Part shown: one piece after another, positions 34,014 through 42,365 of the stretch
How positions within the stretch are numbered: the stretch's first letter is position 1
Layout: each line of letters starts with the position of its first letter
Assembly: GCF_006442815.1 (NCBI RefSeq)
Contig: NZ_VFVL01000019.1
Coordinates: 1-64,000, forward strand
Source of the DNA: Mesorhizobium sp. B2-4-3
Lineage (GTDB): Bacteria > Pseudomonadota > Alphaproteobacteria > Rhizobiales > Rhizobiaceae
Direction: 5' to 3'
Length of the DNA stretch: 64,000 nt
Program-made: the position numbers and the translations under genes
Notes under the pieces: generated by a model
The model's input: only the letters and a program-made list of their open reading frames with translations
What the model was told of the DNA's origin: nothing
Database searches by the model: none

Positions 34014-35663
34014 GTGGCTCGCCAGTTCATCTATCACATGTCCGGCCTGTCGAAGGCCTATGGCACCAAGAAGGTGCTCGATAACGTTCACCTGTCCTTC
34101 TATCCGGACGCCAAGATCGGCATTCTCGGCCCCAACGGCTCGGGCAAGTCGACGATCCTGCGCATCATGGCCGGGCTCGACAAGGAGTTCCAGGGCGAAG
34201 CCTGGCTGGCCGAGGGCGCAACCGTCGGCTATCTCCCTCAGGAGCCGCAACTCGATCCAAACAAGACCGTGATGGAAAACGTCATGGAAGGCGTCGCCAG
34301 GAAGACGGCCATCATCGAGCGCTACAACGAGCTGATGATGAACTATTCCGACGAGACGGCGGACGAGTCGGCCAAGCTCCAGGACGAGATGGATCGCCTG
34401 AACCTGTGGGACCTCGAGCAGCAGGTCGAGATGGCGATGGACGCGCTGCAGTGCCCGCCAGGCGATTCCGAGGTGACGAACCTTTCAGGCGGCGAGCGCC
34501 GCCGTGTCGCGCTTTGCCAGCTTCTGTTGCGCCAGCCGGATCTGCTGCTGCTCGACGAACCGACCAACCATCTCGACGCCGAGACCACGGCGTGGCTGGA
34601 AAAGCACCTGCGCGACTATCCGGGCTCGGTGCTGATCATCACCCACGACCGCTACTTCCTGGACAACGTCACCGGCTGGATCCTCGAGCTCGATCGCGGA
34701 CGCGGCATTCCCTACGAGGGCAACTACACCAAATATCTCGACGCCAAGGCCAAGCGCCTGATCCAGGAAGGCCGCGAGGACGACGCCCGCCAGAAGTCGA
34801 TCTGGCGCGAGCGCGAGTGGATCCAGTCCTCGCCCAAGGCGCGCCAGACCAAGTCGAAGGCGCGTATCAAGGCCTACGAGGAACTGGTCGAGCAGTCGCA
34901 GAACCGCAAGCCGACCGACACGCAGATCGTCATTCCGTCGAGCGAGCGTCTCGGCAACGTCGTCATCGAGGTCGAAGGCCTCAACAAGGGTTTTGGCGAC
35001 GAGCTTTTGATTGAGAACCTGTCGTTCCGACTGCCGCCGGGCGGCATCGTCGGCGTCATCGGCCCGAACGGCGCCGGCAAGACGACGCTGTTCAAGACCT
35101 TCACCGGCCAGGAAAAGCCGGATGCGGGCACCGTGCGCATCGGCGAGACGGTCAAGCTCGGCTATGTCGACCAGAGCCGCGACGCGCTCGATGGCAGCAA
35201 AACCGTATGGGAAGAAATTTCCGGCGGCGCCGAAATCATCAAGCTCGGCAAGCACGAGATCAACAGCCGCGCCTATTGCTCGTCCTTCAACTTCCGGGGC
35301 GGCGACCAGCAGCAGAAGGTCGGCAACCTGTCGGGCGGTCAGCGCAACCGCGTGCATCTGGCCAAGATGCTGAAAGGCGGCGGCAATGTTCTGCTGCTCG
35401 ACGAGCCGACCAACGACCTCGACACCGAAACGCTGGGTGCGCTGGAAGACGCGCTGGAGGCCTATGCCGGTTGCGCCGTCATCATCAGCCACGATCGCAT
35501 GTTCCTTGATCGTATGGCGACCCACATGCTTGCCTTCGAGGGCGACGCGCATGTCGAATGGTTCGAAGGCAATTTCGAGGAGTATGAGAAGGACAAGCTG
35601 CGGCGCCTAGGCGCCGAAGCGGCGGCCCCGCACCGCATGACGCACAAGCGGCTGACGCGGTAG
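34014..35663 (+). CDS. ettA: Energy-dependent translational throttle protein EttA (ABC-F)
   Basis: Two ABC domains in tandem with no membrane part: Walker A GPNGSGKST and GPNGAGKTT, signatures LSGGERRR and LSGGQRNR, Walker B LLLLDEPTNHLD and VLLLDEPTNDLD, joined by an arginine/lysine-rich linker (WIQSSPKARQTKSKARI). I chose the GTG at 34014, preceded by AGGGAAAG, since EttA proteins start with ARQFIYHMSGLSK. This gives 549 residues. EttA gates the first elongation steps on the ribosome according to ATP level. Confidence 0.93.
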   Translation: MARQFIYHMSGLSKAYGTKKVLDNVHLSFYPDAKIGILGPNGSGKSTILRIMAGLDKEFQGEAWLAEGATVGYLPQEPQLDPNKTVMENVMEGVARKTAIIERYNELMMNYSDETADESAKLQDEMDRLNLWDLEQQVEMAMDALQCPPGDSEVTNLSGGERRRVALCQLLLRQPDLLLLDEPTNHLDAETTAWLEKHLRDYPGSVLIITHDRYFLDNVTGWILELDRGRGIPYEGNYTKYLDAKAKRLIQEGREDDARQKSIWREREWIQSSPKARQTKSKARIKAYEELVEQSQNRKPTDTQIVIPSSERLGNVVIEVEGLNKGFGDELLIENLSFRLPPGGIVGVIGPNGAGKTTLFKTFTGQEKPDAGTVRIGETVKLGYVDQSRDALDGSKTVWEEISGGAEIIKLGKHEINSRAYCSSFNFRGGDQQQKVGNLSGGQRNRVHLAKMLKGGGNVLLLDEPTNDLDTETLGALEDALEAYAGCAVIISHDRMFLDRMATHMLAFEGDAHVEWFEGNFEEYEKDKLRRLGAEAAAPHRMTHKRLTR

Positions 35664-35713
35664 GACGACCGGGTTCCGTTGCCTGCGCCTCGTGTTTGGC
35701 CTAAATTGATCGG

Positions 35714-35727
35714 ATGGAGCGTTCCAT
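35714..35727. promoter_or_regulatory. Possible antitoxin autoregulatory palindrome
   Basis: ATGGAGCGTTCCAT (arms ATGGA/TCCAT) abuts the antitoxin start codon at 35728. Antitoxins of this class commonly bind such palindromes over their own promoter. The match is short, so confidence is low. Confidence 0.3.
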
Positions 35728-36009
35728 ATGATCACCGTGAAGTTGCCCGGGAAAGCCGAGAAGCTGCTGGCCGTCATGGCCAAGGCCAGCGGCCGCACGA
35801 CCGATCAGGTCGTGACTGAAGCCGTCCTTGAGGCGATCGAGGACTGGCAGGACGCAAAGATCGCAGATGAGCGCCTGAAAGAGGACGATGGTGTTCGCAT
35901 CCCTCTGGAAGAGGTGATGCGGAAGCTTGAGCTTCGTGAAGCCGAGGAACGTCACACCAAGCCCGCCGCTGAACGAACTGGCGCGTCGAGTTCACGCCAC
36001 GTGCCTTGA
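35728..36009 (+). CDS. Antitoxin of a relBE-like pair (RHH type)
   Basis: The 93-residue protein begins ITVKLPGKAEKLLAVMAKASGRTTDQVVTEAVLEAIEDW, a ribbon-helix-helix opening with the dimerising strand first, and ends in a charged region that should bind the toxin. The last dozen residues (ERTGASSSRHVP) are read out of frame from the toxin's conserved N-terminal coding region, suggesting a past frameshift or shifted gene junction. It is followed directly by a RelE-like toxin gene. Confidence 0.75.
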   Translation: MITVKLPGKAEKLLAVMAKASGRTTDQVVTEAVLEAIEDWQDAKIADERLKEDDGVRIPLEEVMRKLELREAEERHTKPAAERTGASSSRHVP

Positions 36010-36239
36010 AAGACATCGAACGGCTGTCGACAAAAGACCAACGACGTATCGTCGAATTCCTGCATCAAAGAGTTTCGTCGCATCCCAATCCGAAAACCCT
36101 TGCCAAGCGGCTCGTTGCGACAGAGGAAGACGCTTGGCGCTTTCGCGTTGGCGATTACAGGATCATCACTCAATTCCAGGATAGCCGGCTTGTGGTTTTG
36201 GTCGTGGAAGTCGGCAATCGTCGCGAGATCTATCGATGA
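36006..36239 (+). CDS. RelE-like toxin with damaged or unusual start
   Basis: The readable protein (77 residues from a TTG at 36006) has the RelE fold's C-terminal signature WRFRVGDYRIITQFQDSRL followed by EVGNRREIYR. The conserved N-terminus WRVEFTPRAL lies just upstream in the same frame (35979-36008), but between the previous in-frame stop (35970-35972) and TTG there is no ATG, GTG or TTG, only ACG at 35973. The nearby tandem GAACGAAC (35971-35978) may mark a small duplication. The toxin may be truncated and inactive, or use ACG. It overlaps tam by four bases. Confidence 0.7.
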   Translation: MKDIERLSTKDQRRIVEFLHQRVSSHPNPKTLAKRLVATEEDAWRFRVGDYRIITQFQDSRLVVLVVEVGNRREIYR

Positions 36240-37030
36240 ACACAAACGCCGCCGAAGCACCGAGGCCTGACTGGTCCGCCGCCCAATATCTGAAGTTCGA
36301 GGATGAGCGCACGCGGCCGGCGCGGGATCTGGCGGTGCAGGTGCCGGTCGATTTTCCGCGCCGCGTCGTCGATATCGGCTGCGGTCCCGGCAATTCCACC
36401 GAGCTTCTGGTCGAGCGCTGGCCGGATGCCCAGGTCAGCGGCTTCGACACCTCGCCCGACATGATCGAGAAGGCGCGGGCGCGGCTGCCGAATGTCAATT
36501 TCGAGCTGGCGGATGCCGCCGGATGGCAGCCCGAGCATCCTGTCGACGTCATCTTCGCCAATGCCGTCTTCCAGTGGCTGCCGGAACATCCGGCGGTGTT
36601 CCAGCGGCTGATGGGCCTGCTCGCGCCGGGCGGCGCGCTGGCCGTCCAGATGCCGGACAATCTCGGCGAAGCCTCGCATCAGCTGATGCGCGATACGGCT
36701 GCGGAAGTGCCGTTTGCGGCCAAGCTGAAGGGCGCCGCGCGCTTCCCGCTGCCGCCGGTTTCCTTCTACTACGACCTTCTGTCGCCGCTCGCCGACCGGC
36801 TCGACATCTGGCACACCATCTACAACCATCCGCTGGCCGATGCCGAAGCGATCGTCGAATGGGTCAAGGCGACCGGCCTTAAGCCGTTCCTCGATCCGCT
36901 CGACGCGGATGAGAAGAAGCTGTTCCTCGACAGCTACACCGCCAAGATCGCCAAGGCCTATCCGAAGACGGCGAACGGCAATGTGCTGCTGCGCTTCCCG
37001 CGCATCTTCATCGTCGCCAAACGCGCCTAG
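36236..37030 (+). CDS. tam: Trans-aconitate 2-methyltransferase
   Basis: The 264-residue SAM-dependent methyltransferase begins with DWSAAQYLKFEDERTRPARDL, typical of Tam, followed by motif I VVDIGCGPGNSTELL and the segment FANAVFQWLPEH. It methylates trans-aconitate, relieving inhibition of aconitase. The length is typical. It starts within the stop of the toxin gene, an odd neighbour for a metabolic repair enzyme, so co-transcription may be accidental. Confidence 0.9.
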   Translation: MNTNAAEAPRPDWSAAQYLKFEDERTRPARDLAVQVPVDFPRRVVDIGCGPGNSTELLVERWPDAQVSGFDTSPDMIEKARARLPNVNFELADAAGWQPEHPVDVIFANAVFQWLPEHPAVFQRLMGLLAPGGALAVQMPDNLGEASHQLMRDTAAEVPFAAKLKGAARFPLPPVSFYYDLLSPLADRLDIWHTIYNHPLADAEAIVEWVKATGLKPFLDPLDADEKKLFLDSYTAKIAKAYPKTANGNVLLRFPRIFIVAKRA

Positions 37031-37133
37031 GTCACTCGCCCCGCTTCTTGACCGGTTCGCGCCGTCATGCGCATTTCATCCACCTGGACGATGGCTATCC
37101 CACAGGGAAGGGCCACGGGGGCAGGGGTGAGCG

Positions 37134-37469
37134 ATGACATTAGGCAAGACAGGTGTCGCATGCGGTCTGTGCATGACCGCGCTGGTTTCTTTTTCCATCG
37201 CCGCCGAGGCCAAGCCGGCACGCTGCTTCACCACGGATGACGGCTATTATCCGTGCAACTACAAGGCCTTGGACGGCGAAGGCAGCTTCCGCGTCTCGGC
37301 GCCGGGCTATCCTACGATCACGCTTGAAATCGACCAGCCGGGCTTCGCCTTCGGCTATGCCAGGTTCGGCAGCCGCAACCGATCGCTGCCGGGGCAGTTC
37401 GTGCGCAGCCGCGACGACGGCGCCTGCTGGAACAATCCGCAGACCAACACCAAGCTTTGCGCCTGGTGA
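37134..37469 (+). CDS. Small secreted hypothetical protein
   Basis: A 111-residue protein with a signal peptide (cleavage near AAEA, residue 26) and four cysteines in the mature part (ARCFTT, YPCNYK, GACWNN, KLCAW), likely two disulfides. The mature part is rich in aromatic residues and glycines (FAFGYARFGSRNRSLPGQF). I do not recognise the family. It is monocistronic between tam and the FabH-like gene. Confidence 0.7.
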   Translation: MTLGKTGVACGLCMTALVSFSIAAEAKPARCFTTDDGYYPCNYKALDGEGSFRVSAPGYPTITLEIDQPGFAFGYARFGSRNRSLPGQFVRSRDDGACWNNPQTNTKLCAW

Positions 37470-37592
37470 TCGTCTACCGGGAAGCCCGTGATTTAAGCTG
37501 GCATAAACCGGCCAAATGCGACAAGGGTTGCGCCGGGCCATTTCCGCGCCCACATCAAAGCCCGTTACGCCCGGGCCTCGGATGGATTGGAC

Positions 37593-38714
37593 ATGCATCG
37601 CGTCATCATCAGCGGCATCGGCGCCGAAATCCCTGAACCCGTCATCACCAATGAAGAGCTGGTCGAAAGCTTCAACAGCTGGGTCGACACCGAGAATGCG
37701 CGCCGCGCGAGTACCGGTGAAGCGCCGCTGCAGAAATCGGACAGCGACTTCATCGTGCACGCCTCGGGCGTGAGGAGCCGCCATGTCGTCGAGCGCGAGG
37801 GCATCCTCGACCCGACCCGCATGTCGCCGCGCATTCCGGCACGGCCGGACGACGCGCTGTCATTGGAGGCGGAGTTCGGCATCGCCTCGGCCAGGAAGGC
37901 GCTTGCTCATGCCGGGGTCGGCGGATCGGACATCGATCTGGTGATCTGCTCGGCCTCGCATCACCAGCGGCCCTATCCGGCCATCGCCATCGAGATGCAG
38001 GAGGCGCTTGGCACCAAAGGAGCCGGCTTCGACATGGGGCTTGGCTGCTCTTCCGCCGCTGCGGCGCTGCATGTCGCCGTCAATCTGGTTAGAGCGGGGG
38101 CGCACAAGCGCATCCTGGTGTCGACGCCCGAAATCATCACCGGCCACCTCAACTTCCGCGACCGGCAGACACATTTCATCTTCGGCGACGCCTCGGTCGC
38201 CATGGTCGTTGAGGGACTGGCGCAGGGCGAAAAGCGGCCGGGGCGTTTCGAGGTGCTCGACACGCGCACCTGGACGCAGATGTCGAACAACATCCGCACC
38301 AATCTCGGCTACCACACGCGCACGGCCCAGGACGATCCCTACATGATCAACCTGGAAGGCAACCTCATCAAGCAGGTCGGCAACAAGGTTTTCAAGGAAG
38401 TCACCGTCGCCGGCCAGAAATTCATCGTCGAATTCCTGGCCGAGCACGGGCTGACGCCGGAGGGCATCAGGCGCTTCTGGCTGCACCAGGCCAATGCGCG
38501 CATGAATGCGATGATCCTGAAACTGTCCTTCGGCCACGATGTCGACCATGACCGCGCGCCGATGGTGCTGGAGCGGCTCGGCAACACCGCCGGTGCCGGC
38601 GCGATCGTAGCGCTGTCGGAAAACCATGCTGACATGAAGGCCGGCGATTTCGGGCTGATCTGCGCCTTCGGCGCGGGCTATTCGATCGGCGGCGCGTTGC
38701 TCAGGATGCTCTAA
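37593..38714 (+). CDS. 3-oxoacyl-ACP synthase III (FabH-like, atypical)
   Basis: The 373-residue thiolase-fold protein has the full catalytic triad of FabH: Cys in MGLGCSSAA, His in WLHQANARMN and Asn in LGNTAGAG. It is longer than housekeeping FabH (about 320) because of insertions near residues 30-90, and is probably a paralogue that primes a special acyl chain. It stands alone, with no fatty-acid genes nearby. The start at 37593 (MHRVIISG) is preferred over a TTG six bases earlier. Confidence 0.85.
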   Translation: MHRVIISGIGAEIPEPVITNEELVESFNSWVDTENARRASTGEAPLQKSDSDFIVHASGVRSRHVVEREGILDPTRMSPRIPARPDDALSLEAEFGIASARKALAHAGVGGSDIDLVICSASHHQRPYPAIAIEMQEALGTKGAGFDMGLGCSSAAAALHVAVNLVRAGAHKRILVSTPEIITGHLNFRDRQTHFIFGDASVAMVVEGLAQGEKRPGRFEVLDTRTWTQMSNNIRTNLGYHTRTAQDDPYMINLEGNLIKQVGNKVFKEVTVAGQKFIVEFLAEHGLTPEGIRRFWLHQANARMNAMILKLSFGHDVDHDRAPMVLERLGNTAGAGAIVALSENHADMKAGDFGLICAFGAGYSIGGALLRML

Positions 38715-38813
38715 AGCGCGTCGCGATCCTTCGGATTCGCTCCAGGCGCTTTAGTTCTTGATTTTATGCATGTCTTTGTCCCGAAACCGGTTCCCACTTT
38801 CGGGAGACATGCA
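38715..38813. repeat. Rhizobial intergenic palindromic repeat
   Basis: AAGCGC near 38714 pairs with GGCGCTT near 38747, then TGCATGTCTTTGTCCCGAAA and CACTTTCGGGAGACATGCA form a second stem. It is a variant of the elements at 4999-5100 and 51403-51438 and lies between convergent genes. Confidence 0.65.
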
Positions 38814-39380
38814 TTAAGCCGGCGCGAAGGGCACCAGCATCGGCACGCGCCGGGCGTAGTCGTCATAGGCCGGGCCAAGCTCGCCGCGCAGGAAGCTTTC
38901 TTCCAGCCGCGCCTTGACGACGACGCCGACGAGCAGCAGGGCGGCGCTGGCGATGCCCCAGACCGTGCCCTTGATGGCCATGGTGGCGAGGACGGACAGC
39001 AACAGCCCGGTGTAGATCGGATGGCGGACCAAGCCATAGGGGCCGGTATCGACGACGCGATGATCAGCCTTGGCGGTGACGTTGGCCGACCACAGGCGCC
39101 CAAGATGCAGGCGCGCCCACCAGGCGAACGCGATGCCGATGGCGATCAGGGCGACGCAGATCCAGGCTTCGGTGAGCGTCGGCGTCCAGAGGCGCAGCCG
39201 ACCGGCATAGCCGTGCGCTGGCACGAACATCAACACGGTGCCGGCCAGCCAAAGGACCCGATAGCGCGCCTCCGACTTGAGATCGGCGCGCTTTTGCGCG
39301 GGGTCAGTCCAGAAGGAGGCCAAAGCCCAGGATACCACCCAGAACAGCCAAAGCGCCGCTACAGCGTGTCCAACCTGCAT
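38814..39380 (-). CDS. Isoprenylcysteine carboxyl methyltransferase-like membrane protein
   Basis: The 188-residue protein has about five membrane spans and the C-terminal signature of the ICMT/PEMT group: GPYGLVRHPIYTGLLL near residue 115 and EESFLRGELGPAYDDYARRVP near the end. These are membrane methyltransferases that use SAM through the RHPxYxG segment. The substrate in bacteria is mostly unknown and is not isoprenylated protein. Confidence 0.82.
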   Translation of the reverse strand: MQVGHAVAALWLFWVVSWALASFWTDPAQKRADLKSEARYRVLWLAGTVLMFVPAHGYAGRLRLWTPTLTEAWICVALIAIGIAFAWWARLHLGRLWSANVTAKADHRVVDTGPYGLVRHPIYTGLLLSVLATMAIKGTVWGIASAALLLVGVVVKARLEESFLRGELGPAYDDYARRVPMLVPFAPA

Positions 39381-39472
39381 GATCGAGCCTCTCGTCTGCC
39401 ACGCGTTTAAATCCGCGCGGCAGGCGAAAGAAAGTCGACTTTGGTAAGAATGTCGTGATCAAACCGGCGCCG

Positions 39473-39892
39473 TTACGCCGCGGCCATCGCCGCCGCGACA
39501 AGCGCCTCGTCCGAATATTGCCGGTCGCCGATGCCCCAACCCCCGTCGGGAGCGTTGAGGATGTTGATCCAGGTGTTCTCGGGCTTGTGGCCCGGCACGC
39601 AATATTCGTCGACGATCTTGGCGGCTGCGGCGATGAAGGCCTCGCGTGCCTCGTTGGTGGCAAGGCCGATATTCGGCAGCTTCAATTCCACCATGACGAC
39701 AGGGCGATTGGCGCCGCCGGCATAGATGCGATCGACCGGCAGGACATGAACCGTTCCGCCGACGATTGCGGTGAAGAATGAATTCCCGGTGGCCCCGGAG
39801 GCTTCAATGAGCGCGGCGCTGAGGCGAGGCAGGATTTCGCGCTCTCCAGCTTTGGTCAGCACGCCTTCGGGCGCGGTCACGGTGATCGGCAT
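39473..39892 (-). CDS. Tautomerase-family protein
   Basis: A 139-residue protein with Pro directly after the initiator Met (MPITVTAPEG), the catalytic base of the tautomerase superfamily once Met is removed. It is about twice the length of 4-oxalocrotonate tautomerase, so may be a fused two-unit form. It is divergent from a TetR regulator with repeated GTTACGT words between them, so it is probably its target. Confidence 0.8.
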   Translation of the reverse strand: MPITVTAPEGVLTKAGEREILPRLSAALIEASGATGNSFFTAIVGGTVHVLPVDRIYAGGANRPVVMVELKLPNIGLATNEAREAFIAAAAKIVDEYCVPGHKPENTWINILNAPDGGWGIGDRQYSDEALVAAAMAAA

Positions 39893-39932
39893 ATTGGTTC
39901 TCCTTCTTGCTGCGGATGGTTCCGCTTGTCAG

Positions 39933-39954
39933 GTTACGTATTGATTGTTACGTT
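39933..39954. promoter_or_regulatory. Possible TetR operator
   Basis: GTTACGTA (39933-39940) and GTTACGTT (39947-39954) form a direct repeat with a 14-base period in the 102-base divergent region between the tautomerase and tetR genes. It is the only notable word pair there. Confidence 0.35.
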
Positions 39955-39994
39955 ATCCAAAAGAGGCAAGTCAATAGGTTTCGTATCGATCACT

Positions 39995-40624
39995 ATGGAA
40001 AATTCTGAGAAGCCGCGCGGCGGCAGGCCGCGGGCGTTCGACCCGGAGGCCGCGCTCGACGCGGCCATGCTCCTGTTCTGGGAGCATGGCTATGAGGCGA
40101 CCTCGCTTGCCATGCTGCGCGAGGCGATGGGCTTGACGCCGCCGCAGATCTACAACGCCTTCACCGACAAGGAGACGCTGTTTCGCCGCGCGCTGGCCCG
40201 CTACCATGAGAGGGAGGTAGGATTTGCGCTGGACGCGCTCGGCGCACCGGTGTCCACCGTGGAAGCGGTCCGTCTGCTGCTGAGGGGGGCGGCGCGATCC
40301 TACACGCGGCCCGGCAAACCGGGCGGCTGCCTGTTCATCAGCGGCGCGCTGGCAGTGTCGCCGCAGGCGCAGGGCATCGCGGACGAACTCAAGATCTATC
40401 GCAAGGCGACCGAGGCGGCGATCGCGGCCCGCCTGGCCAAGGGGCGCGACGCCGGCGAATTGCCGGCAGGCCTGTCCGTCGAGCGATCGGCCAGATACCT
40501 TGCAGGCGTCATGCATGGGATGTCGATCCAGGCACGCGACGGCGCTTCGGTCGAAGACCTTGAAGCATCGGCGGAGACAGCCCTTGCCGGCTGGACGGTC
40601 GAGGTGCAAAAAGCGGCCGACTGA
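39995..40624 (+). CDS. TetR-family regulator
   Basis: The 209-residue protein opens with RGGRPRAFDPEAALDAAMLLFWEHGYEATSLAMLREAMGLTPPQIYNAFTDKETLF, a standard TetR helix-turn-helix of the type seen in AcrR/NemR-like regulators of oxidoreductases. The C-terminal half has a Cys (GGCLFISGAL) that could sense electrophiles. The start at 39995 is chosen because the frame further upstream covers the promoter. A MOSC gene follows closely and may be co-transcribed. Confidence 0.85.
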   Translation: MENSEKPRGGRPRAFDPEAALDAAMLLFWEHGYEATSLAMLREAMGLTPPQIYNAFTDKETLFRRALARYHEREVGFALDALGAPVSTVEAVRLLLRGAARSYTRPGKPGGCLFISGALAVSPQAQGIADELKIYRKATEAAIAARLAKGRDAGELPAGLSVERSARYLAGVMHGMSIQARDGASVEDLEASAETALAGWTVEVQKAAD

Positions 40625-40638
40625 AAAGGATGAAGCCG

Positions 40639-41256
40639 ATGGCGGACTTGTTGTCCACGACTGAACCTGCCGCCGACATCGTGCCGGGCCGCAAGCTGAC
40701 GGCAAAGGCAGCGGCGCTCTACGCCGCCCGGCACGATCATTTCGAGACAGGGGCGGTCGAGGAGCTGCAGCTTGGCTTCGATGGCATCGAAGGCGACTTC
40801 CATGCCGGCGCGACGCGGCGTTCGGGCGGGCGCGAGCCGTGGTATCCGCGCGGCACCGAGATGCGCAACGAGCGGCAATTGTCGCTTGTGGCCGCGGACG
40901 AGCTCGCCATCGTCGCCCAGCGCATGGGCCTCGAGGAAATCAAACCGGAGTGGATCGGCGCCAATCTCGTGGTCGAAGGCGTGCCGCATCTTTCGATGCT
41001 GCCGGCCGGCTCGCTGATGTTCTTCAAGGGCGGCGTGACGCTCAAGATCGACGGCCAGAACAAGCCGTGCCGGTTCGCCGGACAGTCGATCGCCGAGCAT
41101 GTCGGCGCAGCGGATCAGGAGGCCACCGCGCTGCTCTTTCCAAAGGAGGCGAAACGGCTGCGCGGCCTTGTCGCCTGGGTCGAGAAGCCAGGCATCGTCC
41201 GGGCTGGCGAAGAGATTTCCATCCGCGTCCCGGAGCAGTGGATTTATCGGGCCTGA
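40639..41256 (+). CDS. MOSC-domain protein
   Basis: The 205-residue protein has the MOSC pattern: GFDGIEGDFHAGATRR near residue 45, RNERQLSLVAADEL, IGANLVVEG and the key Cys in NKPCRFAG near residue 135. MOSC proteins handle sulfur on molybdenum-cofactor or related substrates. The ATG at 40639 has the better spacing from AAAGGA; an ATG at 40630 would add three residues. It starts 14 bases after the tetR stop. Confidence 0.85.
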   Translation: MADLLSTTEPAADIVPGRKLTAKAAALYAARHDHFETGAVEELQLGFDGIEGDFHAGATRRSGGREPWYPRGTEMRNERQLSLVAADELAIVAQRMGLEEIKPEWIGANLVVEGVPHLSMLPAGSLMFFKGGVTLKIDGQNKPCRFAGQSIAEHVGAADQEATALLFPKEAKRLRGLVAWVEKPGIVRAGEEISIRVPEQWIYRA

Positions 41257-41296
41257 ACAAAGAGGCCGCGCCGCTTTCGCGGCGCGGCGTTCGCGG

Positions 41297-42139
41297 TCAG
41301 GCCGCCTTGCGGTTCTTGTTGGCGCCCTGGGCCATCACCGAAACATGGTCCCACTTTTCCCAGGTGGCGATGCGGTTGGCATATTCCTGCCTGATCATCG
41401 GCAAGCCGCCATCGCCGAAAAAGACCCTGAGCGGCGGCTCGGCCGCGTCGACGATCGCCAGCATCGCCGGTCCGGTCGCTTGCGGATCGCCGGCGACCGC
41501 GCGGCTGCGGCGCTCGGCCATCGCCGCGCGGACCGGCTCATAGGCGTCCAACGGCTTGGAGACCTTGGCCGACGGCCCGGCCCAATCCGTGGAGAAGCCA
41601 CCCGGCTCGACCAGGGTTACATGAATGCCGAACCCGGCAACCTCGAGGCTGAGCGACTGGCTGAAGGCCTCCAGCGCCCATTTCGAGGCGTGGTAAAGGC
41701 CGATCGAAGCGAAGGCGTTGACGCCGCCGATCGAGGAGATCTGGATGATGTGGCCGGAGCGTTGCGCCCGCATGATGGGCAGTGCCGCCTGGGTGACCCA
41801 AAGCGCGCCAAACACATTGGTCTCGATCTGGTCGCGCGCTTCTTGCTCGGTTACTTCCTCGATGGCGCCGAAATGGCCGTAGCCGGCATTGTTGATGACG
41901 ACATCGAGCCGGCCGAAGCGCTTCTGCGCTTCGGCGATCGCGGCGTCGACCGCCTGTTTGTCGGTGACATCGAGCTGCATGGCAGCGACTTTGTCGCCAT
42001 ATTTCTCGACGAGATCGGCAAGCGTGCCGGCATCGCGGGCGGTTGCGGCGACGCGATCGCCGCGGGCGAGCGCGGCCTCGGCCCAGACGCGGCCAAAGCC
42101 TTTCGACGATCCGGTGATGAACCAAACCTTATCAGTCAT
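41297..42139 (-). CDS. Short-chain dehydrogenase/reductase
   Basis: A 280-residue classical SDR with TGSSKGFGR at the start, NNAGYG, the catalytic Ser in QISSIGG and an intact YHASK. The C-terminal extension beyond residue 245 resembles the group of SDRs of unknown substrate common in soil bacteria. It is convergent with the MOSC gene. Confidence 0.87.
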   Translation of the reverse strand: MTDKVWFITGSSKGFGRVWAEAALARGDRVAATARDAGTLADLVEKYGDKVAAMQLDVTDKQAVDAAIAEAQKRFGRLDVVINNAGYGHFGAIEEVTEQEARDQIETNVFGALWVTQAALPIMRAQRSGHIIQISSIGGVNAFASIGLYHASKWALEAFSQSLSLEVAGFGIHVTLVEPGGFSTDWAGPSAKVSKPLDAYEPVRAAMAERRSRAVAGDPQATGPAMLAIVDAAEPPLRVFFGDGGLPMIRQEYANRIATWEKWDHVSVMAQGANKNRKAA

Positions 42140-42365
42140 GATCTTGATCCTTGCCCTTCGAGCGCTTTCAGCGTTTCACGGAACCGCCTGACGCTCCAAG
42201 TCCTTGTTTTTGCGCAATTCCGAATGGAAGCCGCTGCGTGCTGTTCCTGGAATTGCTCTGGGGGACGATGTATTCCGGATATAAGCGGAGGATGCTCCGC
42301 TTGCTGCATGTACGGCGCTTTCGACGTTTTTCCAGAGGCGCCGCCGGATTTATTTGGCGGGCAGG
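42140..42365. repeat. Diverged RIME-like element and small hairpin
   Basis: The stretch contains GTTTCACGGAACCGCC, then GCGCAATTCCGAATGGAAG and TTCCTGGAATTGCTCTGGG, which parallels the element at 18405-18508. A further hairpin GCGGAGGATGCTCCGC lies near 42286-42301. No gene is seen. Confidence 0.5.
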
